A stretch of 5,661 nucleotides of DNA from the NCBI GenBank assembly GCA_017477005.1, contig JAFUXY010000302.1:1-5661 (forward strand). Direction: 5' to 3'. The notes beneath the pieces were generated by a model. The model had not been told where the DNA came from and ran no database searches. It saw nothing but the letters and a program-made list of their open reading frames with translations. The DNA is from Lachnospiraceae bacterium (GTDB lineage Bacteria > Bacillota > Clostridia > Lachnospirales > Lachnospiraceae). Both the position numbers and the translations under genes were made by a program. Below are positions 1 to 5,323 of this stretch, piece after piece (the first letter of the stretch is position 1; the number at the start of each line of letters is the position of its first letter).

Positions 1-273
1 AGCGACGAGTTTGGGAGCCTGCTGAAGCATATGGTTTCCGAGGAGGATATCGACGATGTTCTTGAGGCTGTGTCTCGCAAGAATGTGGAGCATATGTTCT
101 CTGCGATCAAGGAAAGCCGAAGGATTATCTACAATGAAAAGGACGGCGATCTGATGGAGCTGTCGATTCATCCGGTTCGGATCAAGGACGAGCGGACGGA
201 GGCGGCGATGATTCTCGTGCGGGATCTGAATCCGCTGCAGGAGGATCTTTTCAAAAGGATTTCGAAGGGATGA
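1..273 (+). CDS. C-terminal fragment of an unrecognised protein, possibly PAS-like
   Basis: The reading frame is open from the first base to a TGA at 271-273, giving the last 90 residues of a protein whose start lies outside the window. The visible part is acidic and mostly helical at first (SEEDIDDVLEAVSRKN). It then has an alternating pattern (MELSIHPVRIKDERTEAAMI followed by LVRDLNPLQEDL) like the last two beta-strands of a PAS sensory domain and a following linker. That resemblance is an impression from pattern only; no ligand-binding residue can be named. The protein ends soon after this fold, so no kinase or output domain follows it here. It lies 57 bp upstream of the flavodiiron gene on the same strand with no obvious terminator between, so co-transcription is possible. 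The function is unknown; other alpha/beta sensory or regulatory folds are equally possible. Confidence 0.55.
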   Translation, partial: SDEFGSLLKHMVSEEDIDDVLEAVSRKNVEHMFSAIKESRRIIYNEKDGDLMELSIHPVRIKDERTEAAMILVRDLNPLQEDLFKRISKG

Positions 274-279
274 TTAAGA

Positions 280-305
280 GCAACTATTCAGGCGACTGAA
301 CAGTT
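280..305 (+). repeat. Short inverted repeat with GCGA tetraloop, copy of a dispersed intergenic sequence
   Basis: AACTATTCAG (282-291) pairs with CTGAACAGTT (296-305), with one G-U pair, around a GCGA (GNRA-type) loop at 292-295. It is flanked by a 10-bp direct repeat ATGATTAAGA at 270-279 and 306-315. The hairpin starts a few bases after the stop of the upstream gene and ends just before the ribosome binding site of the flavodiiron gene. No T-run follows, so it is not a standard terminator. GCAACTATT and ACTGAACAG recur in the spacer before ptsI (2228-2245), which suggests a small dispersed repeat family. Confidence 0.5.
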
Positions 306-330
306 ATGATTAAGAAAGGAGAAGCAGAGG

Positions 331-1494
331 ATGAACATTTCGGACAACATTGTGTATGTAGGCGTGGATGACAAGGATATCGGGCTGTTTGAGCATCAGT
401 ATCCGGTGGACGAGGGGATTAGTTACAATTCCTATGTGATTCTCGACGACAAGATCGCGATCATGGATACGGCGGACGAGAGACGGCAGGAAGAGTGGCT
501 GGGCAAGGTCGAGGCCGTGCTTGATGGCAAGGCACCGGCGTATTTGATCGTGCAGCATTTGGAACCTGATCATTCCGGCGGCATTCAGGCGTTGGTCGCA
601 AAGTATCCGGATATGCAGGTGGTGGGTTCCGCCAAGACCTCGCAGATGATCGCTCAGTTCATCGACGATGATATCAGCGGCCGTTTCCTGGCAATAAAGG
701 AGGGCGACACCCTCGAACTGGGCAGCCATACGCTTCATTTTGTGATGGCTCCGATGGTGCATTGGCCAGAGGTAATGGTCAGCTACGAAAGCTCCGAGAA
801 GGTGCTGTTTTCCGCGGACGGCTTCGGCACCTTCGGCGCGATTGAGAACAAGGTGCCGTGGATTGATGAGGCGACGCATTATTACTTCAATATTGTTGGA
901 AAATACGGGTCGTCTGTGCAGGCGTTGCTGAAGAAGGCAGCCGGTCTCGACATTGCGCGGATCGCTCCGCTGCATGGCCCGGTTTTGCCGGAGGAAGGAA
1001 AAGATCTTTCCTATTATATACAGAAATATGATACATGGTCGAAGTATGAGCCGGAGACGAAGGGGATTTTGCTCTGCGTGTCCTCTTTGCATCGTCATAC
1101 GATTGCTGCGGTGGAGCAGTTCGCCGACGAGCTGCGGGCAGCAGGGGAAGAAGAGGTAGAGGTTATCGACCTGAACACCGAGGATGTTTCCGAGGCGGTG
1201 GAGAAGTGCTTCATGTATGACCGCATCGTGCTGGCGTCGGTAACATACGACGGATCGCTGTTCCCGACGATGCAGGATCTGTTGTATCATCTGTCGATCA
1301 AGAATTTCCGCAACCGCACCTTTGGGTTGATTGAAAATGGCTCCTGGGCACCGATTGCCGCCAAGAAGATGCGGGAATTTATTGAGGGCTTTGCGAATTG
1401 CACGATCCTTGAGCCGGTGGTTTCGATCCGCACGAGGCGTACGGCGGCGGACGATTCCCAGTTTGCGGAGCTGGCGAAGGCTTTGGTGGGATGA
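331..1494 (+). CDS. fprA: FprA-family flavodiiron protein (A-type flavoprotein)
   Basis: This is a 387-aa soluble cytoplasmic flavodiiron protein. The family reduces O2 to water, or NO to N2O, using electrons from rubredoxin or a similar carrier, and protects anaerobes. Residues 1 to about 240 form the metallo-beta-lactamase-like diiron domain. All expected iron ligands are visible: H76, E78, D80 and H81 in QHLEPDHSGG, H144 in MVHWPEV, D163 in FSADGFGTFG and H215 in PLHGP. Residues from about 245 form the flavodoxin (FMN) domain. Its phosphate loop reads SSLHRHT (251-257) where SxHGNT-like sequences are usual, so Gly and Asn are replaced by Arg and His. Length is normal for the two-domain class, and no rubredoxin or flavin-reductase domain is fused. 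AGGAG at 317-321 lies 9 nt before the ATG. Oxygen and NO preference cannot be read from the sequence. Confidence 0.95.
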   Translation: MNISDNIVYVGVDDKDIGLFEHQYPVDEGISYNSYVILDDKIAIMDTADERRQEEWLGKVEAVLDGKAPAYLIVQHLEPDHSGGIQALVAKYPDMQVVGSAKTSQMIAQFIDDDISGRFLAIKEGDTLELGSHTLHFVMAPMVHWPEVMVSYESSEKVLFSADGFGTFGAIENKVPWIDEATHYYFNIVGKYGSSVQALLKKAAGLDIARIAPLHGPVLPEEGKDLSYYIQKYDTWSKYEPETKGILLCVSSLHRHTIAAVEQFADELRAAGEEEVEVIDLNTEDVSEAVEKCFMYDRIVLASVTYDGSLFPTMQDLLYHLSIKNFRNRTFGLIENGSWAPIAAKKMREFIEGFANCTILEPVVSIRTRRTAADDSQFAELAKALVG

Positions 1495-1502
1495 TTTTCA
1501 AA

Positions 1503-1598
1503 TTTTTCTACCAGTACGGTTGCCATCCAAAAGCGATATTTTGACTGCGATAAATCGCGTCAAGCATCGTTTCGGATGGCAACCGTACAGGTGAAAAA
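1503..1598. repeat. Long imperfect palindrome, about 96 nt
   Basis: The core arms GTACGGTTGCCATCC (1514-1528) and GGATGGCAACCGTAC (1574-1588) are perfectly complementary over 15 bp. Pairing continues outward (TTTTTC and ACC at 1503-1512 with GGT and GAAAAA at 1590-1598, with one bulge and one A-A mismatch). It also continues inward: AAA-G-CGAT with ATCG-TTT, then TTGAC (1541-1545) with GTCAA (1559-1563) and GCGAT with ATCGC. The whole segment can fold into one long hairpin. It starts 8 nt after the flavodiiron stop codon. Neither side has a proper T-run after the stem, so it may be a non-autonomous palindromic element as much as a terminator. No transposase or reading frame is present in it. 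Confidence 0.7.
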
Positions 1599-1646
1599 AA
1601 TTACTACAAAAATTCAAAAAAAGTACTACCATATTTTGTTAAAAAC

Positions 1647-1655
1647 TGATACAAT
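1647..1655 (+). promoter_or_regulatory. Extended -10 promoter for ptsH
   Basis: TGATACAAT at 1647-1655 contains a TG dinucleotide one base upstream of TACAAT (1650-1655; 5 of 6 matches to TATAAT). This is an extended -10 element, which tolerates a poor -35; no good TTGACA lies 16-18 bp upstream. The segment is markedly A/T-rich compared with the flanking genes. Transcription would start near 1662, giving a leader of about 38 nt with AAGGAGG at 1686-1692. I see no clear catabolite-response operator overlapping it. Confidence 0.55.
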
Positions 1656-1699
1656 GTGTTTAAGGTTTTTTATCACAATATTCATAAGGAGGAAAAACG

Positions 1700-1957
1700 A
1701 TGAAAGAATTTAAGTACACGATTACTGATCCCGAAGGTATCCATGCGCGTCCGGCTGGTCTGTTCGTGAAAGCGGCGGCTGCGTATCCTTGCACGGTGAC
1801 GATTATCAAGGACGGCAAAGAGGCTGACGCAAAGCGTATCCTTGGCGTGATGGGACTCGGCGTGAAGCAGGGACAGGAAATCACGATCCGTACAGACGGA
1901 GATCAGGAAGACGAGGCTTGCACAGAGCTTGAGAAGTTCTTCAAGGAGAATCTCTAA
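1700..1957 (+). CDS. ptsH: HPr, phosphocarrier protein of the PEP:sugar phosphotransferase system
   Basis: This 85-aa protein is the usual length for HPr. It accepts phosphate from enzyme I on His15 and passes it to sugar-specific IIA domains in the cytoplasm. The active-site segment GIHARPAG (13-20) contains H15 and R17 in the expected positions. The second conserved region reads KRILGVMGLGVKQG (45-58). In most Bacillota, position 46 is the serine phosphorylated by HPr kinase for CcpA-dependent catabolite repression; here it is Arg46 (CGT), followed by Ile47. The protein should therefore work in sugar transport but not as a Ser46-P co-repressor. I recall Clostridia HPr proteins with a similar Lys-Arg segment, so this may be a subfamily trait rather than a defect. 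AAGGAGG at 1686-1692 is 7 nt from the ATG. The gene has its own promoter upstream and a terminator downstream; ptsI follows 331 bp later. Confidence 0.96.
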   Translation: MKEFKYTITDPEGIHARPAGLFVKAAAAYPCTVTIIKDGKEADAKRILGVMGLGVKQGQEITIRTDGDQEDEACTELEKFFKENL

Positions 1958-2102
1958 AATATCAATCGGCAGTCCCTATGGCTGAGCAGATACGCCGGTT
2001 TCGATGGAGCCGGATGAATCCGAATACCACGGTTCCTTTTGGAGCTGGCAGGTAGATGACGCGGCAGAGAATGAGGGATTGTTCGCTGTGGAATAGGAAA
2101 AC
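1958..2102 (+). other. Spacer between ptsH and its terminator with a possible 30-aa mini-ORF
   Basis: This 145-nt stretch probably forms the ptsH 3' untranslated region. It includes small foldable segments, such as CGGA-TGAA-TCCG at 2011-2022. An ATG at 2004 opens a 30-codon frame to TAG at 2094-2096. It encodes an acidic, tryptophan-containing peptide (starting MEPDESEYHG and ending EGLFAVE), with codons that resemble the neighbouring genes. There is no ribosome binding site before it, and the same frame is closed by TGA at 1983. A remnant of a decayed gene or a chance frame are both possible. I recognise no known riboswitch consensus. Confidence 0.25.
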
Positions 2103-2148
2103 AAAAGGGAGCCGATCGCTTGGATGAGGAGCGATTGGCTTTCCTTTT
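2103..2148 (+). terminator. Rho-independent terminator downstream of ptsH
   Basis: The 5' arm AAAAGGGAGCCGATCGCT (2103-2120) pairs with AGCGATTGGCTTTCCTTTT (2130-2148) with one bulge and one G-U pair, closing a 9-nt loop (2121-2129). The stem has a GC-rich core and ends in TTTCCTTTT, with an A-run at the opposite foot, so it could stop transcription from both directions. It should end the ptsH transcript and reduce read-through into ptsI. Confidence 0.7.
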
Positions 2149-2157
2149 ATCGCAGAG

Positions 2158-2203
2158 CGAGTAGGGCGGGGGGAATCCCTCTACTCGATGAAAGATGTTT
2201 TTT
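2158..2203 (+). other. Second hairpin before ptsI followed by a T-run
   Basis: CGAGTAG (2158-2164) pairs perfectly with CTACTCG (2181-2187) around a G-rich loop. A six-T run lies at 2198-2203, ten bases after the stem. That distance is long for an intrinsic terminator, so this could be a weak back-up terminator or a leader structure for ptsI. No convincing promoter is visible between the first terminator and ptsI. Confidence 0.35.
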
Positions 2204-2219
2204 AGGGGATTTTGGGGAA

Positions 2220-2258
2220 GTTTGATCGCAACTATTACTGAACAGGTGCGTTTGATCG
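2220..2258. repeat. Direct repeats GTTTGATCG enclosing a copy of the GCAACTATT..ACTGAACAG sequence
   Basis: GTTTGATCG occurs at 2220-2228 and again at 2250-2258, exactly 30 bp apart. The inner 2228-2245 segment reads GCAACTATTACTGAACAG. It equals the sequence at 280-303 with the 6-bp loop side removed. A further small palindrome, CGGGAAATCCCG, follows at 2257-2268. The direct repeats could be regulator half-sites on one DNA face or the border of an inserted repeat. Confidence 0.4.
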
Positions 2259-2288
2259 GGAAATCCCGTGGTTGAAAGGGGGATAGAG

Positions 2289-3914
2289 ATGGAAATTAAA
2301 GGAAAAAGCGTATTTGGCGGCGTAGCCATCGGCAGGGTTTCGGTCTATCAGAAGAAGGACAATGTCGTTCGCCGTGTGAAGGTGGACGATGTAGACGCGG
2401 AGCTGCAGCGTTTTGAGGATGCGAGAGTCGAGGCGCAGAAGCAGCTCAAGGCTCTGTATGAAAAGACGATGAAGGAAATCGGCGAGGCTGAGGCGGCGTT
2501 GTTTGAATCGCATCAGTTGTTCTTGGATGATTTGGATCTGATTGAGCAGACGCAGGAGATTATCAAGAACGAGAGCGTCAATGCGGAGTTCGCGGTGGCG
2601 AAGACCGGCGACAATATGTCCGAGATGTTCAAGGCTATGGTGGACAATGAATACATGCAGGCACGCGCAGGGGACGTGCTTGACGTGTGCAACCGCGTAG
2701 TTTCTGTGCTGCAGGGTGGCAGCGACAGCGGTTTCAAGGCGACCGAGCCTTCGATCCTGTTCGCGGACGATCTGGCTCCGTCTGAGACGGTTCAGCTCGA
2801 TAAGTCGCTGGTACTTTCTTTCGTGACTCGCCACGGCTCGAGCAGCTCGCATACGGCGATCCTGGCTCGTACAATGGGTATTCCGGCCGTGATTCAGGCA
2901 GATTTTCCGGAGGACGCGGATGGCAAGATGTGTATCGTAGACGGCACGAGCGGCCTCGTGATCATCGATCCGGACGATGCGACAATCGAGATTTACAAGG
3001 AGAAGCAGCGCAAGGAGATCGAGCGCAAGAAGATGCTTCAGGAGTTGAAGGACAAGCCTACGGAGACCATTGATGGACATTCGATTCATCTGTATTCGAA
3101 CATCGGCGGCGTGGGCGATGTGGCGAGCGTTCTCGAGAATGGTTCCGAGGGCGTGGGTCTGTTCCGAAGCGAGTTCCTGTATCTTGAGAGCAGCGACTTC
3201 CCGTCGGAGGAGACGCAGTTCAAGGCTTATCGTACCGTGCTCGAGAATATGGCTGGCAAGAAGGTGATCATCCGTACGCTCGATATCGGCGCCGACAAGC
3301 AGGTGGATTACCTGAATCTGGGCGACGAAGAGAACCCGGCTTTGGGTTATCGCGCGATCCGTATCTGCCTGACGCAGCCGGAAATCTTCAAGACGCAGCT
3401 TCGCGCCCTGATCCGCGCTTCGTATTATGGAAATCTGGGGATTATGTTCCCGATGATTATTTCTGTCGATGAAGTGAAGCAGATCAAGGCGATCATCGAA
3501 GAAGTGAAGAAGGAACTGGACGATGCCGGGATCAAGTACAAGGATTTCGAGATCGGTATCATGGTGGAGACACCGGCTGCTGTATTCCTTTCCGAAGAGC
3601 TGGGCAGGGAAGTGGACTTCTTCTCGATCGGGACGAACGATTTGACGCAGTACACGTTGGCGATCGACAGGCAGAACGCAAAGCTTGAGAATATCAACGA
3701 CCCGCATCATCCGGCCGTGCTTCGCGCGATCCAGATGACGATCGAAAATGGACACAAGGGCGGCGCTTGGGTTGGTATCTGCGGTGAGCTTGGCGCAGAC
3801 ACTACGTTGACCGAGACTTTCCTGCGTATGGGCGTGGACGAGCTTTCGGTTTCGCCGGGACGCACGCTTTCGGTGAGAGACGCGGTTCGCAAAGTGGATT
3901 TGAGCAAGAAGTGA
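2289..3914 (+). CDS. ptsI: Enzyme I (PEP-protein phosphotransferase) of the PTS
   Basis: This 541-aa cytoplasmic enzyme takes phosphate from phosphoenolpyruvate and gives it to HPr. The N-terminal HPr-binding and phosphohistidine domains occupy about residues 1-225; the active-site H188 lies in SSSSHTAILAR. The C-terminal PEP-binding barrel follows: R293 in GVGLFRSEF, R329 in IIRTLDIGADK, the PALGYRAIRI segment, N450 and R461 in FSIGTNDLTQY and AIDRQN, and the catalytic acid C498 in GICGELGAD. Every key residue is present, so it should be active. The active-site loop reads RHGSSSSH instead of the textbook GGRTSH, a style I associate with Clostridia. I chose the ATG at 2289 because the family starts near MEIKGKSVFGG and GAAAGGGGG sits 7 nt upstream. 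A GTG at 2268, seven codons earlier, has no ribosome binding site. The gene is separated from ptsH by a terminator. Confidence 0.97.
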   Translation: MEIKGKSVFGGVAIGRVSVYQKKDNVVRRVKVDDVDAELQRFEDARVEAQKQLKALYEKTMKEIGEAEAALFESHQLFLDDLDLIEQTQEIIKNESVNAEFAVAKTGDNMSEMFKAMVDNEYMQARAGDVLDVCNRVVSVLQGGSDSGFKATEPSILFADDLAPSETVQLDKSLVLSFVTRHGSSSSHTAILARTMGIPAVIQADFPEDADGKMCIVDGTSGLVIIDPDDATIEIYKEKQRKEIERKKMLQELKDKPTETIDGHSIHLYSNIGGVGDVASVLENGSEGVGLFRSEFLYLESSDFPSEETQFKAYRTVLENMAGKKVIIRTLDIGADKQVDYLNLGDEENPALGYRAIRICLTQPEIFKTQLRALIRASYYGNLGIMFPMIISVDEVKQIKAIIEEVKKELDDAGIKYKDFEIGIMVETPAAVFLSEELGREVDFFSIGTNDLTQYTLAIDRQNAKLENINDPHHPAVLRAIQMTIENGHKGGAWVGICGELGADTTLTETFLRMGVDELSVSPGRTLSVRDAVRKVDLSKK

Positions 3915-3918
3915 TCCC

Positions 3919-3940
3919 GCAACTGTACAGGTAGAAAATT
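3919..3940. repeat. Single-arm copy of the 1503-1598 palindrome end
   Basis: GCAACTGTACAGGTAGAAAA starts at 3919, five bases after the ptsI stop codon. It matches the outer part of the long palindrome. The reverse complement of the left arm reads GCAACCGTACTGGTAGAAAA, and the right arm reads GCAACCGTACAGGTGAAAAA. Only one arm is present here. It contains the 8-bp palindrome CTGTACAG. It may be a decayed or partial copy of the same intergenic element. Confidence 0.4.
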
Positions 3941-3941
3941 G

Positions 3942-4002
3942 TCCCGGAGGATTTGGGGGCTGTCGACTGGTTTGGCAGTTTCCCGGGTTCTCCGGGATTT
4001 TT
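3942..4002 (+). terminator. Terminator or attenuator between ptsI and the dUTPase-fold gene
   Basis: TCCCGG (3981-3986), loop GTTCT and CCGGGA (3992-3997) form a GC-rich hairpin directly followed by five Ts (3998-4002), the classic intrinsic-terminator form. The same 3' arm can instead pair over 8 bp with TCCCGGAG at 3942-3949 (partner CTCCGGGA, 3990-3997), enclosing an inner stem CTGTC/GGCAG. Its TCTCC (3989-3993) can also pair with GGAGA of the next ribosome binding site (4004-4008). It may simply end the ptsI message, or it may be a conditional switch for the gene starting at 4015. Confidence 0.55.
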
Positions 4003-4014
4003 GGGAGAGAGAAA

Positions 4015-4875
4015 ATGAAAGAATTCAAAGTGGATGCGAGCCGTCGCGCCGAGGGCAATCCGATTCGAAAGGAGCTGGTCTATTGGAGCGACGCTTTGGG
4101 AGAGCCAAAAAAGGATGGAAAAACGGTTGACCAAGAGGCGCTTCCCCGCGAACTTCGGACGGCCAGAAAAGAACTCTGGAGCAATCGTTTCCGGAGTCTT
4201 TGTTATCTTGCCCAGTATCAGGGGGATTATGGCATTGCCTTAGTCAACGAGTTTGACCCTGTGACGGCGAGCAATGAAAATACCGATATGGATGGGCTGT
4301 ATGGGATCATGGTCAAGCGGATTATGGATATGGAGGACAGCCCTGCGTTTTCGGAGATGAGCTTTTTGGCGGGGCAGTGGACCGGGTTCGGGGATTGCCA
4401 CGAGGCGATTTTGTTCGTTCCGTGGAATGTGCCGAAGGAGCGGGTAGAACGCGGGGTTCGAATTTTTGACAATATCTACACCGCTACCGAAGAGAGGCGT
4501 CCGGCGTTGGAGGTGCATCGGCTGACTGAGACGGCGATTTTGCCAAAAAGAGATGATAATGGCGCACCTTGGTTTTCCCTACAGGCAGATATTTCAGAAC
4601 CCGTCGTGATTCGCAGCGGAGAGACGGCTTCTCTTGAGACGGGAGTGGAAGTGCGGATTCCGGAAGGCTGCATCGGAGAAGTACATGCAAGAGGGAAGTT
4701 GGCGGCGGAAAAGAGGCTTTATTCAGTGGATACGATCATAGGTGGTCGCAATTTTGTGCCGGTGCGGATTCTGCTGGAGAATCGGTCGAAGGATCCGCAG
4801 ACGATACGCCCGGGGGAGAGGATCGCGCGGCTGGTGATTCAGCAATGTGCCTTGGCGGAGATTGAGGAGGTGTAG
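4015..4875 (+). CDS. Two-part protein with a diverged C-terminal dUTPase/dCTP-deaminase-fold domain
   Basis: This is a 286-aa soluble protein without signal peptide or membrane segment. Residues 1 to about 165 form a region I do not recognise, rich in acidic residues and tryptophan (W24, W55, W122, W137). Residues about 171-286 follow the order of the trimeric dUTPase family. A motif-1-like segment is APWFSLQAD (184-192). A turn GVEVRIPEGCIGEV follows, then a motif-2-like ARGKLA (225-230; R226 kept where PRSGLA is usual). A motif-3-like TIIGGRNFVPVRILLEN (240-256) and a good motif 4, GERIARLVI (267-275), complete it. The catalytic Asp and Tyr of motif 3 align with G243 and N246, the motif-1 Asp is absent, and there is no C-terminal Gly-rich motif 5. 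Ordinary dUTP hydrolysis is therefore doubtful; nucleotide binding or a structural role is my inference. GGGAGAG at 4003-4009 precedes the ATG. It converges on hypA. Confidence 0.7.
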   Translation: MKEFKVDASRRAEGNPIRKELVYWSDALGEPKKDGKTVDQEALPRELRTARKELWSNRFRSLCYLAQYQGDYGIALVNEFDPVTASNENTDMDGLYGIMVKRIMDMEDSPAFSEMSFLAGQWTGFGDCHEAILFVPWNVPKERVERGVRIFDNIYTATEERRPALEVHRLTETAILPKRDDNGAPWFSLQADISEPVVIRSGETASLETGVEVRIPEGCIGEVHARGKLAAEKRLYSVDTIIGGRNFVPVRILLENRSKDPQTIRPGERIARLVIQQCALAEIEEV

Positions 4876-4886
4876 GGAGGCACCCA

Positions 4887-5228
4887 CTAGAATCGAATCT
4901 CCCGAACCGAAAGCTCTCGCCCATGGATGAAGCGGGCTTTTAGGCTCCGGCAGGCAGGGCAGCGATAATCCATTTCCTTCTCAGGATGATAATGTTGCCC
5001 ACATTCGTCGCAAACGGCTTCTGAGGGAACCCGGATCACTTCGAGGGCAGAGCCTTCGAGCTTCGTGCCCTGTATTACCGCTGGGTAGTATTTTTGCAGA
5101 TAATGAGGCAGCACCCCGGTCAACTCGCCGACTTCTACGACGAGTGTACGCGGGGAGGCTGCCTTGTGCGTTTCACATTCTTTTATTGCAATGTCCGCGA
5201 GGCGGATCATATAACTCATTTCGTGCAA
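4887..5228 (-). CDS. hypA: HypA, nickel insertion protein for hydrogenase (or urease) maturation
   Basis: This 113-aa protein matches the usual HypA length. HypA binds nickel through its N-terminal Met-His and passes it, with HypB or SlyD, to the [NiFe]-hydrogenase large subunit; in some bacteria it also serves urease. The N-terminus reads MHEMSYMIRLADIA with the nickel ligand H2 and E3. VVEVGELTGVLP (30-41) is the conserved core. The structural zinc site is formed by C73-x-x-C76 and C90-x-x-C93. I chose a TTG start at 5228-5226 because it gives the conserved MHE end and GAGGA lies 7 nt upstream. The ATG at 5297 would add 23 residues not expected in this family. No hypB or hydrogenase gene is visible. 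A Met-rich repeat protein lies 95 bp upstream on the same strand. The stop codon is 11 bp from that of the converging gene, leaving no room for a terminator. Confidence 0.92.
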   Translation of the reverse strand: MHEMSYMIRLADIAIKECETHKAASPRTLVVEVGELTGVLPHYLQKYYPAVIQGTKLEGSALEVIRVPSEAVCDECGQHYHPEKEMDYRCPACRSLKARFIHGRELSVREIRF

Positions 5229-5255
5229 GGAGTATTCCTCGTGTTCTATCTGCTC

Positions 5256-5283
5256 CCCGCAACCGCCCGGAGACGGCCGCGGG
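5256..5283 (-). promoter_or_regulatory. Hairpin in the hypA leader
   Basis: Read on the minus strand, CCCGCGGCCG (5283-5274) pairs with CGGTTGCGGG (5265-5256) over 10 bp, including two G-U pairs, with an 8-nt loop. On the plus strand those two pairs would be A-C mismatches, so the fold is favoured only in the hypA-sense transcript. No T-run follows. It lies just upstream of the hypA ribosome binding site and could modulate read-through, RNA stability or translation. Confidence 0.35.
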
Positions 5284-5323
5284 AAATCTGAGATCATTTT
5301 TCAGAGAATGCCACAGGGCTTCC

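Noticed and set aside
310..1290. 326-codon open frame on the minus strand across fprA
   Set aside because: It is antisense to a complete flavodiiron gene, with low-information composition and no ribosome binding site identified.
1503..1598. CRISPR repeat or insertion sequence end
   Set aside because: There is only one long palindrome, without regularly spaced copies, spacers or a transposase gene.
1958..2100. Riboswitch or structured RNA downstream of ptsH
   Set aside because: Small stems exist, but no known riboswitch consensus could be matched and the position after ptsH does not suggest one.
2210..2238. Promoter for ptsI with TATTAC as -10
   Set aside because: The matching -35 region (TTTTGG) is poor and there is no extended -10, so it is not better than chance.
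2268..2288. GTG start for ptsI seven codons upstream
   Set aside because: The GAAAGGGGG ribosome binding site lies between this GTG and the ATG at 2289, and family members begin near MEIKGK.
2235..4058. Long 607-codon open frame on the minus strand across ptsI
   Set aside because: It is exactly antisense to a complete enzyme I with all active-site residues. Its translation is rich in His, Arg and Leu without recognisable motifs, typical of an antisense shadow.
3802..4134. Open frames on the minus strand over the ptsI end and next gene start
   Set aside because: They overlap well-supported plus-strand genes and show no motifs or ribosome binding sites.
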